DNA from: Tubiluchus corallicola
Taxonomy: Eukaryota; Priapulida; Priapulimorpha; Priapulimorphida; Tubiluchidae
Assembly (NCBI GenBank): GCA_030141605.1
Contig: JAQGDQ010001423.1
Span: forward strand, 1 to 41,810
Length of the DNA stretch: 41,810 nt
Direction of reading: 5' to 3'
Within the stretch, counting starts at the first letter, position 1; the number at the start of each line of letters is the position of its first letter. Under the pieces are notes generated by a model, which was not told the DNA's origin, did not search any database, and saw only the letters and a list, made by a program, of their open reading frames with translations. A program made the translations under genes and the position numbers. This document shows positions 18,802 through 29,790 of the stretch, piece after piece.

Positions 18802-18955
18802 CACGTACTGTGCGTGTCTTGTTAGAAGACAAAGGAGCCAGACGAATAAAGGCAGAATCCGACTAAAGAGGAGCTCGTTACCGGCATGTACCACCCCAGA
18901 TGAGCCAGTTGTGAGTAAGCCAAGTACGAGTCAGCTAAGGCCGGCTGGACCTCAG
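18802..18955 (+). CDS. Candidate exon of unknown gene
   Basis: A GC-richer block lies between an acceptor-like TTTTTATAG (18793-18801) and a possible donor CAG|GTTAGT (18955/18956). One frame is fully open for about 51 codons and gives a basic, Ser/Thr/Pro-rich sequence (VRRQRSQTNKGRIRLKRSSL, then CTTPDEPVVSKPSTSQLRPA). Composition differs from the AT-rich surroundings. It does not resemble any kinesin-5 segment I know. It could instead be part of an unrecognised transposon. Confidence 0.25.
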
Positions 18956-19041
18956 GTTAGTTCCATTTTTTTTTTCTAATTTTTTTTGTACTTCATGAGA
19001 TCTTGCTAATTTTTAGAAACCGCACTTTGTGTTTGAATGTA

Positions 19042-19460
19042 GTTTCCATTAGGGGCGAGCATTCTCTACCAGAAAGCGAATTCGAATCGAACCGAATTTG
19101 TGACTTTCGAATTCGAATCGAATCGAACTTCAGTGTTTCGAATTCGAACCGAATTCGAATTGAGATTGAACGATTTTCGAACAAGTTTTCGAACCACCAG
19201 TGAAAATTAGTCTTACAAAGATCATGCATATCACTAGATTTTGTTCTGCAATAAAACGACTGGTAATTTGTTTAAAATTGTGCACAGAAATCACTGCTAA
19301 ATTATGCTAATTGCATGATGTTTCAATCGTTTTAGTGATCAGGAACATATGTGATTGAAGTGCTAAATTATTCGAATCTATACTTTTGGATTCGAATCGA
19401 GTTCGAACTAAAAAAAACTCGTTCGAACTCGAACGTTCGATGCTCACCCCTAGTTTCCAT
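19042..19460. mobile_element. hAT-like MITE with perfect 8-bp duplication
   Basis: The element (19050-19452, 403 bp) is bordered by GTTTCCAT at 19042-19049 and 19453-19460. Its ends are TAGGGGCGAGCAT and the complement of TAGGGGTGAGCAT. Subterminal regions on both sides consist of many degenerate TTCGAATTCGAATCGAA motifs, which may act as transposase-binding clusters. Non-coding. Confidence 0.92.
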
Positions 19461-19552
19461 GAATACAACAAATTTAAATACAGACCCACACAGTATGGCA
19501 AATTTTGTAGAGACGAATACTTGTATAAATCATTTCTACTGGCTACTACCGG

Positions 19553-19780
19553 TGAGCATTCTCTACTAGAAAGCGAATTCGAATCGAGCCGAATTCAAAT
19601 TTGAATTAAGATATTTCAAGATTTCGAACCGGAAATGATTCCCGTTTTAAAGATTTTCGAATAAAAATCGATCTCACAGATAATACATATTACCTGATTT
19701 TCTTCTACAGTAAAAACACCAATAATCTCTTAAAAAAATTTGCACAGAAATTGAGTTGTAAAGTGTACTAGTTGTAAAGT
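19553..19780 (+). mobile_element. Half copy of the same hAT-like MITE family
   Basis: GGTGAGCATTCTCTACTAGA and AAGCGAATTCGAATCGA match the left half of the 19050 element, followed by an alignable middle (for example AAATTTGCACAGAAAT). The right terminus is missing, and the first TAGG is lost at the left edge. Confidence 0.7.
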
Positions 19781-19990
19781 GTACAAAATCAGGAACTTTG
19801 ATGAAGAATTGCTACTGATATTGAAAATGTTAGAACAATAATACGCCTGTAATGTTTTTTACATAGTCAAGAACTCGTAACACATAAGGGATTAATTTTT
19901 TTTATCCTTCCACTTGTTGACTTAATTAATTGATGCAGTAACAATTGTAATTATATTTACACCATTAGGCTACGATCTTTATGCTTTAAA

Positions 19991-20438
19991 AACCGCGCCA
20001 GGGGCAGAACTAGGGGGAGCGAGGGAGAGGGGGGCGCACCCCTTGTCAAAATTTGCGCCCTCCCCTGCAAAATGGGACAAATAATTTTTTTGCAGTGAAA
20101 ATTGCAGTTCGCATGTAATCATTTTCAATATGAATTAGAATTAGGTAAAAAAATGTTTGGTAGCTTCAGTGGATTATTTTCCTAAAACTTGTGTGTGATA
20201 AATTTGTGTAAATAACAATTTAGTTAGAGGCACATTAATAACGTTAGGTTAACTGAGAGTTAATTTTCTCATTATTGCTCTGTCCGCTACGCCGTCTTAC
20301 ACATGCTAATTATAGGCCTGCATGCAGTATAAAAGGGGTTAAAATGGGCTTAACCATTATTTAACCACTTCGGATACCTCGGCCTCCCAGAAAATTTTTG
20401 CACCCCCCCCCACATCTAGCTCCGCCCCTGAACCGTGC
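19991..20438. mobile_element. hAT MITE with 8-bp duplication (one mismatch)
   Basis: The element (19999-20430, 432 bp) is flanked by AACCGCGC (19991-19998) and AACCGTGC (20431-20438). Ends are CAGGGGCAGAACTAG and the complement of CAGGGGCGGAGCTAG, with G-rich and C-rich subterminal blocks. No transposase. The one mismatch in the duplication implies an older insertion than the 16550 and 19050 elements. Confidence 0.9.
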
Positions 20439-20850
20439 ACATTAAAACTGATACGATACTTCTTCTTTTATTTGAATAAAATGTAGTAACACAGCTTCGA
20501 ATGTTACAAAAACTGCTAAACTGTACTTTTGTTAAAATAACTGAAGAATTGTATTATTTAATTTGGTTATTGCTGGTTCTAACATCCGTAGAGAAGTTGC
20601 ATAGGAATCTTATTTTATTTTTCCTTAGTAGTGATTGTAAATGTAATTAACTGGATACGTCAGGTTTATTAGTTAAGTTAAAGGAAAAGCATACTCGAAA
20701 TTTTGTAAACCTGAACATCCACGTGTGCACACAAATGATTATGAAAATAAATTTTTTTTACGCGTTGAGGTTAAATGCAGGCGGTTGGAGTCAACTGCCA
20801 CCATTGTTTCTGGAATAATTAGCGTTTTCTAAAAGCCAGGACGCTTTTAT
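20439..20850. other. No gene seen
   Basis: AT-rich sequence. TTAAAGGAAAAGC at about 20676 resembles the left end of the TTAA-flanked element at 16442, but no partner end was found. Confidence 0.5.
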
Positions 20851-20855
20851 TTCAG

Positions 20856-21313
20856 AAAGGTGGGGGGGGGTAGTGTAGCGGGTCGCAGAATTAAACCGTC
20901 ACGGGTTTCGTGAAAATGTAGTGTATTGAATGTAAAATTGCGTGGGCCAATCAGAGCTCGGTTTTCTAGGCCAATTTTCTCGAGCGTGCAACCTGTTCTC
21001 GTAGATTCGAGGGCAGTGGGTTCTCGGCCATGTTCGGCTTCGGGTTTCATTTTGTTTTTCTCTTCTTGGTTGCTGTTATTAAGTCAGTCGTGATTCAGTA
21101 ACTTTTGGTTTAACCCTTTGGTTTGCATTTCGACTCAACGCGTAAGTGTCAGCTATAAACTGTTGCTAAGTGTTTCATTTTACTGTTTTTCTTTCTTTTC
21201 TTTTTTTATAATTTTCTTTAGTTAATTATGTATCCTTGCCATCATAGATGGCGTCACAATATTATAAACAAATTAATTAAACCATTTAGTACAGATTGTG
21301 TTTTGTCTTACGC
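20856..21313 (+). mobile_element. Possible LTR fragment, or a host promoter
   Basis: A polypurine-like tract (AGAAAGGTGGGGGGGGG, ending 20870) lies 3 bp before TGTAGCGGGTCGCAG. That is the layout of an LTR retrotransposon's 3' LTR, and a TG...CA unit of about 440 bp could end at TTACGCA. Inside are CCAAT (20947-20951) in a GC-rich block, a short ATG frame (21030) of 23 codons, and a strong donor-like GTAAGTG at 21142. No integrase or RT frame is adjacent and no target duplication was found. A promoter with an untranslated first exon is an equally valid reading. Confidence 0.28.
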
Positions 21314-22480
21314 AACTAATATTTTTAAATCTCTTTATAGTTTTTATAAATATTCAACAGTACTGTAAGCCTGCACGTATTGAACACTTTCAGTGCCAGG
21401 TTTGTCTAGTGCATATGTGCATTGTGCTTGTACATGCATATATAATTATGTAAATATTTTTGCTGGAATCATTTGTAATTTTTATATAAGCTTTTACAGC
21501 TATGTGGTTAAAGTGGTTTTTGAATCATGCTCTATTCTTTAAGTTAAAATAAATGGAAAATCGCAGAAATGTTGTGATAAACATCATATTTTTATCTTTT
21601 TGCAAATGCCAAGTGTGTGGACATTCGACAAGTATATAAAAAAGGGAGGCGTTTCTTTGAAGACTGTTCTAAAAAGGGCTATTTGGTCCCAGCTAGAGCT
21701 CAATACTTTCTACTTTTTGTTCCTCTTCTGCATCAAAAGGGCTCCGTGCATTTTCCTGTTTAAGTTGTTTCAATTGTTCTATGTCAAGGTGATTAAGATC
21801 TGTTGACTCTGGCATAATTCTGCTGTATATATATGAGTAAATGAATATTTTGCTGCCCTCTGTTAAAGGCTTTCTACATTAACTGTAATTCTTTTTCGTA
21901 TGTGCCTAGCTGACATTGTTTCGATGTTTGATCCGCAAAAGTTTTATGCATAATTTGAAAAAACTAAAACTCGAAACGCTTATAGTCAAAATTTAATGCA
22001 TTGTGATGCCATGTTGTGCTGCCATCTGTTGAGTACTTTATACATTAACCTGGCTGTTTTTTCAGTTGATTATTAGCTTTGGATAATTATTGTTTGGATA
22101 ATTAAATTTTTAACTTGCAAAAGCTTTTCAACCATAATTTGACAAGCAGTCAAACTTGTAATGCCTGTAAAATTTACCTGCAAGGACTAATACAGAGAAA
22201 CTAATACAAAACTAAACAGCCTTGTGTTTGTAGGGCAGTGGTAAGTGTGCTCCAGTGGTAATTCCTAATGGGCGGGGAGGAGAAGTCACCCTCTTCCTCC
22301 TTCTCTGACTAGTAGTTTCACACAAGAAACTTTTTTGTTACCCATTACCCAAACGTGTAACAGTAATTTTCATCTCACTATGTCAGCATGCCGCAGTATC
22401 CATGTTTTTTCTGCGAACAATTGTAGCATTTTGATCTTTTTTCATTTTTATATAGGAAAACGTGCAATGGTGTGTGTTAA
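21314..22480. other. No gene seen
   Basis: AT-rich, unique-looking sequence with scattered short open frames (for example 21600-21806) that show no recognisable motif or splice framing. Confidence 0.45.
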
Positions 22481-22693
22481 TGGTGCGACATCATCATGTA
22501 TTTTATGCAACATTCACAACAATTACTGAGAACATCAGATGTGCAGCACAGTGAGTGGAATCATGAAATTCTGCACAGTATATGGAATGCAAGGAGTGGC
22601 AACACTGGATTGTTTTGCTTAACACAAGATCAGATGTCCAAAGCAATGTTTTCTACAACAAATGGAGACATTAGATGCCTAATGCAACAACAA
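22481..22693 (+). CDS. Open segment, possible exon, unknown product
   Basis: A frame open from 22481 with an ATG at 22496 runs through a mixed-composition peptide (SDVQHSEWNHEILHSIWNAR, then GLFCLTQDQMSKAMF and GDIRCLMQQQ) to a weak donor-like AAG|GTTTTT at about 22693. The amino-acid mix looks more like coding sequence than the surrounding simple AT sequence. No family was recognised, and a neighbouring frame is also open, so it may be a decayed coding relic. Confidence 0.2.
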
Positions 22694-22812
22694 GGTTTTT
22701 TACATTACTGTTATATTTTATTGTGTGTTGTGTCATAGAAAAAGCCATTACAATTATCCTCATAGTATGCTTTATATGAAACACTTGTTTCTGATACAAT
22801 GTAATATTCTTA

Positions 22813-22910
22813 AATTGATGCTTTAACAATCAGCATCCCTTGCCATATTCTGCATCATCAATTGATGCTTTACCATTCAGCATCCCTGGCCCTATTCTGC
22901 ATCATCATTT
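22813..22910. repeat. ~50-bp unit, two copies
   Basis: TTGATGCTTTAACAATCAGC followed by ATCCCTTGCCATATTCTGCATCATC is repeated once, directly adjacent, with a few substitutions. Confidence 0.85.
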
Positions 22911-23999
22911 CTATTCAGGTTCAGTTTGATGATTGTCTAATGTGTCTGTGCGATGGACACTCCACTTAATTCTGTTCAGTATCTAAATGAGTTTGTTGTT
23001 TATCAAGACGAATCAAGTTATGCAGTGGAGACACCTGGTAGTTAGTCGCTTTATTTACTGTTTTGATTACTTTATGTAACTGTCACTTCACCTAGAACTC
23101 TAGAATTGTTAAGGAGCTAAGTCATCAAACTTGAGCAGGTCATAGCAAGAGATGGGAGAAAAATTGTTGTTGGGTAGGTGTTGATATGGGCGGGGGCAGT
23201 TTAAGGTCAAAGTTTACAACAAGTAAGGACTATGAGCGGCTGTACAAGCAAAGGTACTCCTCTTACTGTACCAAGTGAGGAAGTGACATTGGTGAAGTGG
23301 TCGGTGACCTTGAGTGGGTGGATTGAGGTCAACGGAAGTGGAAGTTCATTAACTACTACAGAAGGGAAGTCATAAAACTACAAGAGCTTGCTGACTAACC
23401 TTATGCGACTCATAATACGAAGTGGGCGAGTAACTAAGATGAGGTATTTGGTGAGTTTAAGTTGATAGTTCACAGTTAAAGGTTGCAATAATTGCACAAT
23501 TGCAATGAATTTGGCAAGCAAAGCTGGAGAACTTGCTATACCGGGCAGAGAACGAGTTTGGTTATGTAATCAGTGAGTTTTTATTGGTTGTTCTAGATAA
23601 AGAACGTTAAGATTTATAAACTATTATAAGAAACAGTTATAAAAGCTCAAGGAGCTGAGTGTTCAAACTGATGTAACTTATGTTACGTAATGAGGTTAGC
23701 GAATGACTTTGTTGGTGGAGGTTCAAGGTTAGAAGCCGCACAATTGTAAAACTGTGGGTGGTACGAGGTCATGGGCTGCAACAACTTCTAAAACCACAGT
23801 AGTTAGGCGAACAAAGGCTTGCAACGTATTCTTCTAAAGGGAGGGTGACTAATTATCATAAACTGTGGCAACTCAATAGATCTATAAAAAGCAGTTGTAC
23901 TGAATTAGTGCTAAAGTGCAAGGCTAATATTATTCATTTTGGCTCTCAATCTAGAACTACTGATGCTGGCAAGCTGATAGTGTACTTACAGCACAACTG

Positions 24000-24385
24000 T
24001 GTACCATTTTCAAACTGTAAAACAGGAGACCTTACAAATGTGTGCCTTTTTCCAACTGTAAAACAGGAGACCTTACAAATGTGTACCATTTTGAAACTGT
24101 AAAACAGGAGACCTTACAAATGTGTGCTTTTTTCAAACTGTAAAACAGGAGACCTTACAAATGTGTGCCTTTTTCAAAGTGTAAAACAGGAGTCCTTACA
24201 AATGTGTACCATTTTGAAACTGTAAAACAGGAGCCCTTACAAATGTGTGCCTTTTTCAAACTGTAAAACAGGAGACCTTACAAATGTGTGCCTTTTTCAA
24301 ACTGTAAAACAGGAGATCTTACAAATGTGTGTCTTTTTCAAACTGTAAAACAGGAGATCTTACAAATGTGTGGCATTTTCAATTT
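24000..24385. repeat. 41-bp tandem array, about 9 units
   Basis: The unit ACTGTAAAACAGGAGACCTT continues ACAAATGTGTGCCTTTTTCAA. Copies of ACTG start at 24014, 24055 and 24096 (period 41). Two variants, GTGCCTTTTTC and GTACCATTTTG, are interspersed. It lies on the inner side of the foldback's left arm. Confidence 0.93.
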
Positions 24386-25604
24386 TTTACATCGTAGTCT
24401 ACACGACAGTAAAAGAAGTAAAATGTTTTTTTAACTACTTAGATTTGTCATTTACAATATCATTTCTATCATTTGTGTTGTTTATAATAGTTCCAAGTCT
24501 TGTTTACTTCTCTGGTTAATTTTTACGGTCTCCTGTGATCGAACTGTTTAGTGACCTGCCCCCCCCCCCACCACACACATTTGTTTCACTTGCAATTAAT
24601 CAGTAGACCTATGCTAGCTAAGGTTTACTTATTATATCTGCTGCACTAATTTATGCAAGACAGTTTGAGTTGAAAACGTAATCATTAACTTACTGTAGTG
24701 CAGACATTTTCTATGATCCAGTTCTGAAAGCAAAATTTGTTAAAAATCCGCTTACTTGAGCAATTTTAAGACTTCCATGTTGTTTTCATTTCAAAAATGT
24801 TAGAAAAATATTCATAAACAAACATCGGAAAATTTGATGTGTCACATGTTCAAGCTGCAGCAGTTTTAGCAATAGTTAGAGATAGTTAGTGGTAATTAAT
24901 GATAGTTAGTTTTAGTTTTAGTTAGTAACAGGGCGGTAGGTAAGGAGCGTAGGGTCTCATCAATTAAAACTATAAAACTTGTTTTTATCAAGTGGTTTTT
25001 TATATTTATATGATATGCAAATCATTTAAAAGGTCCTACTCTCCTTGCCACGTTAGAGCCGTTAATTAATTTATTAATTAAAGAATAGATTATTTTATTC
25101 AAAGTCTTACAAAGTCTTCCAAAATTCACGAGGTAAATAAGAAACAGCGAGACACGGCTTTTACTTTGTAAAACTTTGAATATCTTGCAGTTAGATCTGC
25201 ACTAATTAGGATTACATTAATTAATAGGCTCTGAATCATCAAGAGCGACTGCAGCGCTGCCGGCAGCTGCTGCAGTAACTGTAGCAACTTGAACACTGCG
25301 GCGTTGTATGTTGAAGATGTTATGATTAAAATTTGGGCTAAAAACCATCTTGTAATCTTGTCTTTAGTCTTGAGGTAGAACTTGTTTTTACTGCAGTAAT
25401 TTAACTGAAATTACAGCAATTAAACTTACTTCTCAATAAAGTGATATTAGATTGGGAAAAACTCTTTTAGCGGCAGATATAATTTTAATGATAAGTTGCA
25501 AGTGATGTTTTTTGTAAGATAGCAGGCACATTTTATCATACTGTATCACTGGCTACGTCATTATTGGTCACTCAACGTAGTTCTGTTAACTGTCCTTTTA
25601 CAGA
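24386..25604. other. Central spacer of the foldback; no gene seen
   Basis: AT-rich, with a C-run near 24560 and TTAATTAATTTATTAATTAA near 25060. No splice-bounded coding segment was recognised. Confidence 0.45.
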
Positions 25605-26195
25605 CAGTCTGAGTTGTCACTGAATTTAAACCACAAACTAAAGTCACCTATAGAGAGTTGAGTTGTCACTGAATTTAAACCACAAACTAAAGTCACCTAT
25701 AGAGAGTTTGAGTTGTCACTGAATTTAAACCACAAACTAAAGTCACCTATAGAGAGTTTGAGTTGTCACTGAATTTAAACCACAAACTAAAGTCAACTAT
25801 AGAGAGTTTGAGTTGTCACTGAATTTAAACCACAAACTAAAGTCAACTATAGAGAGTTGAGTTGTCACTGAATTTAAACCACAAACTAAAGTCACCTATA
25901 GAGAGTCTGAGTTGTCACCGAATTTAAACCACAAGCTAAAGTCACCTATAGAGAGTTGAGTTGTCACTGAATTTAAACCACAAACTAAAGTCAACTATAG
26001 AGAGTTTGAGTTGTCACTGAATTTAAACCACAAACTAAAGTCAACTATAGAGAGTTTGAGTTGTCACTGAATTTAAACCACAAACTAAAGTCAACTATAG
26101 AGAGTTTGAGTTGTCACTGAATTTAAACCACAAACTAAAGTCAACTATAGAGAGTTTGAGTTGTCACTGAATTTAAACCACTAACTAAAGTCACC
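25605..26195. repeat. 49-50-bp tandem array, about 12 units
   Basis: The unit is GAGTTGTCACTGAATTTAAA, then CCACAAACTAAAGTCAMCTATAGAGAGTTT. Units start at 25611 and 25660, alternating between 49 and 50 bp. A single diverged unit in inverse orientation is visible at the matching place in the left arm (about 23846-23885: GGTGACT, then CTGTGGCAACTCAA and CTATA). The array therefore grew after the foldback formed, from sequence inside the arm. Confidence 0.92.
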
Positions 26196-26990
26196 AACGT
26201 CCTTTGACCCACGAGTACACTGCGTTGTAAGCTTCTGCTTTCCTAACTCCTTGTCGTTTTGAAATTGTTGTCCAGCCTGTCATCTCAAACACCCACATTT
26301 TGAAATTGTTGTGACTTTTGACCTTGAACCGTGTAAGTTGCATCAGTTCAGGCACACAACTCCCGCTTACCATTTTAATGCAATTGTCTCTTATAATTGT
26401 TTCTAAATCGTAGCATCCTTTCCTCTTCAACCACTAATCTAAAGTCATTGATTACTTCATCGATCTCCTTCTCCACCTGGTACAGTAAGTTATCTACCTT
26501 TCCTTTCCGAATTCTTTGCCGTTGTACTTTTGTTGTCACCTTTACCTGTGAACCACCCACTCAAAGTCACTGAATACCCCATCTACGCTACTCATCTACC
26601 TCTTGTTATGAGTTGCATAATGTTTGTCAATGAGCTCCTTGCAGTTTTCTAACCTCCTTTCTCTAGTAGTTTTTAAACTTTCATCTCCTTTGACTTCAAT
26701 CCACCCACTCAAGGTCATTGACCACTTCTCCAATGTCACTTCCTCACTTGGTACAGTAAGAGGAGTACCTTTGTTTGTCTAGCCGCTCATAGTCCTTACT
26801 TGTTGTAAACTTTGACCCTAAACTGCCCCCCTCCCCCATGTCACCACCTACCCAACAACAATTTTTCTCCCATCTCTTGCTATGACTTGCTTAACTTTGA
26901 TGACTTAGCTCCTTAATAATTCTAGAGTTCTAAGACACAGTTGAAGTGACAGACACATAAGTAATCCAAATAATAAATAAATAATCACTG

Positions 26991-27653
26991 GGTTGGAAAG
27001 TTGTGTTTTGACTATTCAATGAGTTTTGCTATTTTTAAACAGTGCTGCACTTTCGTATTCGTCCCCTGCCTGCTTACTCTCTAAACCACTAGGTGAGATG
27101 TTTGCACATAATTTGTCCCTGGTGGTCAGTGTTATTTGCAACATACAGCATTTGAATGTTTTCGTCTGAAGAAGAAACAATGGCAACGTTTTATATAACG
27201 TGATCTTGAGTCTACCTACACCTCCGTTGGTTTGCCCTTGAGGTCTTTTAGGGGTGGTTAAACTCGCTGGTTGGTCCGAGATTACAGCCTCGCTGTCAAC
27301 TTACGCTGACTTAATTTGGCATTTACAGCAGTACAATAACGCAAGGCGCTATATAGTAAATTTATTATAATTTATAGTGTTAGTACTTTTTATAGTAACT
27401 TAAGTCGCAAAAAACTTCCCTCTCAAGTTATATATTACCATTACGCCTAACTACTTCAAAGACTTGATCACTTAGCTTCTTAACAATTTTTGATTTGTAA
27501 GACTATCACTTACACTGGGTTTATTATGGACAATTTCCAGAAGTGGTCGAACTTTGTTTACTCCACGTATCTATACTTAACAGGATAGTCTGTAGTGTTC
27601 CAGTGTGTCCTACTTAAATTTAGTGTTTATGTTTTGTGACTGTATAAAAATGT
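26991..27653. other. No gene seen
   Basis: AT-rich sequence without recognised coding or repeat structure. Confidence 0.45.
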
Positions 27654-28237
27654 AACACGGTCAGGGACGGCTCTAGGTAGTTTGGGGTGCTCTGGGCAAA
27701 ATTTTTTTAGCGCCCTCTCTTCCACCTAAAATTTTTTGCGTCATCTTTTCCACATAGATTTTTTGGCACTCTCTCTTTAACATAGAATTTTTAGCACCCT
27801 CTTTTCCACATAGAGTTTTTAGCGCCCTCTTTTCCACGTAGAATTTTTGGCACCTTTTTTTCCACGTAGAATTTTTAGGGCCCTCTCTTCAACATAGAGT
27901 TTTTGACGCCCTCTTTTCCACATACAGTTTTTGACGCCCTCTTTTCCAAATAGAGTTTTTGGCGCCCTCTCTTCAAAGCTCAATCCCTTCTCCCGCTGCC
28001 ACCTCCACAATACCCCCAAAATTGAATTTGTAGTGACAATATTATAAAGTATAATGGTAGTTTATAATTTGTGCATGTTCTAGCCCTCTTGGTTTATTAA
28101 GCACAATTTTTCATAATTGTTATCACTTATGCTAAACTTAAAAATTAAAGACTTCTAAAATTTGGCGCCCCTCTAAAATTTGTTGCCCCAGGTAACTGCT
28201 TAGCTTGTTTAGTGGTACAGGCTGCTCTGAACATGGT
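27654..28237. mobile_element. hAT-like non-autonomous element with 8-bp duplication
   Basis: The left end CAGGGACGGCTCTAGGTAG starts at 27662 and is preceded by AACACGGT. The right end TAGTGGTACAGGCTGCTCTG stops at 28229 and is followed by AACATGGT, a 7/8 match. The inverted ends agree only in part, but the flanking duplication and the typical interior (GGGCAAAATTTTTTTAGCGC, and near the right end GTTGCCCCAGGTAACTGC) support the call. It contains a ~31-bp internal array (see 27700). Non-coding. Confidence 0.68.
27700..27985. repeat. ~31-bp array inside the hAT-like element
   Basis: About nine imperfect copies of GCGCCCTCTTTTCCACATAG followed by ARTTTTTG. The minus-strand frame across it (27819-28019) is repetitive and compositional. 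Confidence 0.9.
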
Positions 28238-28375
28238 ATAAACAGTAAACAAGCACCTTGTATAGAGTGGTACAGTCTGCTCTGAACATGGTATCAACAG
28301 TAAACACACACCTTGTATAGAGTGGTACAGTCTGCTCTGAACATTGTATATACAGTAAACAAGCACCTTGTATAG
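28211..28375. repeat. 55-bp unit, three copies, spanning a transposon end
   Basis: AGTGGTACAG starts at 28211, 28266 and 28321 (period 55). The first copy contains the last 19 bp of the hAT-like element, its target duplication and 28 bp of flank. The other two repeat that whole junction, so amplification followed insertion. Confidence 0.9.
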
Positions 28376-29640
28376 TTCTGATCCAGTGAATTTGGTGATT
28401 AACTGACACTGGTTTGGGCTTGTTCTGGACAACTTCTAATGTTGGTCGAGCGCTTAAAGGACAAGAAAAGGGTCACCTAAAGTAGGTTTCAAAAAACACG
28501 TTGACAAATTATACTACTTTACAGCAATTTTATGTACATATCGTATTCACGTTGAAAAGAATTTTCGTTTGTTTTCATTTTAAATCTCCCGCAATGCTGT
28601 TCCGACGTCACGTAAATCAGGGGAAGAAAAGGCAATGTTAAATTATGATCTAAAAGACTCGTGCAAATCTATATTACTTAGCATTTCACTTACCTGCTGG
28701 AAAGACTTATGTAACTAAAATAATAATTTAAAATGTTTGTGCCAATTGGTTAAATGTCACTGACTCACCCTCCAGGGTGCGCCACTCACTAGCCAAGAAC
28801 GTATTTTTAATCTTATTGACAAGATACAGTAATTTAAAAGTTTACTTAATTAGCAACGTTCATGCTACGAATACTCTGATTATTTTTCCAAACTTTGTTT
28901 AATGTTATCAAAACTTTTTTCAAACGACCTACGATTAAAATGGCCTCAACGGTCATCTGGAGTTTAAATTTACACCTTTTATACAGCGTTACGTCCAATG
29001 CAAGCGATGCATACGAAAAGGTAGCATATAATCTCTTTGTATCAAATAATTGAAACTTATCAGTGATTGTATTTATAGCATATAAGTGGTATAAAGTCTC
29101 CACCGACATTACCCCTCCCCACTGATAATTTGGCAGCAAAAATTTTATAGTTATTTTGCATGAAATTTTGAGCAAATATTTATGAAGATCTTGCAGCTGT
29201 AATCTTGGCTCGGTGCCAGCAATAATTTATCTTTCTCTTCCATCCTCGTACTTTGTAGGGACAAGCTTTTATTATGTGTTTCGTACATCCAGCATTCACG
29301 ATCCCCAATCCGTTATTATTGTGATTAAAGAAATTTTACAACTAATTTAATAGTCTTACTTATAGTACTAGTTTAACCTATTCGTGGTAAAATAATAATT
29401 AAAATCAATACATGTCACATCACTATGAGCTTTTGTAATGCACGTTGTAAAATTTAAATATTTTTCGTTAGGCTGACGAACAAACGAATTTGCATGTTCT
29501 AGATTTGTGTAGATTTCTTGTAGATTTCTCACAGTTGAATCAGGTAATCACTGAATGCAGAAACGTTTTTTCTTTCTCGACTGGGACTTTCACATTTCTA
29601 TGTAGAACTGAGCTATTTTACAAACAAGTATTGTATTATT
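28376..29640. other. No gene seen
   Basis: AT-rich, unique-looking sequence. TTAAAGGACAAG at about 28455 resembles other TTAA-type ends but has no visible partner. Confidence 0.45.
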
Positions 29641-29652
29641 TTGTTTCAGTAT

Positions 29653-29790
29653 TGTCATGATCGCCTTCGCCATCATCATCATCGTCATCTCCACCACTAC
29701 TAGCTTCTCCGTAAAGAAACCGCAGGACTACCAGCAATTATTTTGGTGATTATTTTGGTCGTCATTATTGTTGTTGCCGCCGCCATTATT
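29653..29790. repeat. Imperfect CAT/CAC and TTG trinucleotide stretch
   Basis: A diverged (CAT)n block (29655-29700) is followed by TTATTTTGGTGATTATTTTG and (TTG/CCG)-type triplets. Small open frames over it are compositional. Confidence 0.6.

Larger units (their letters stand above)
23040..26990. repeat. ~3.95-kb foldback: inverted ~800-bp arms
   Basis: Left arm 23040-23885 and right arm 26190-26990 are reverse complements along their length, with roughly 75% identity by eye. Sample matched blocks are TCTAGAATTRTTAAGGAGCT, AGCAAGAGATGGGAG, AACAAGTAAGGACTATGAGC and GTGGGTGGTWYGAGRTCAYGG. Each arm is itself about three diverged ~270-bp tandem units (GGAGCT-type motif near 23113, 23383 and 23652). 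Each arm is followed inwards by its own tandem array, and an unrelated ~1.2-kb spacer lies in the middle. No transposon termini or target duplication were identified. The right arm, read on the minus strand, has two open stretches (26375-26560 and 26191-26430), possibly remnants of a coding repeat. Confidence 0.8.

Noticed and set aside
24000-26195. CRISPR-like array
   Set aside because: The 41-bp and 49-50-bp units are contiguous tandem repeats with no unique spacers, in eukaryotic context.
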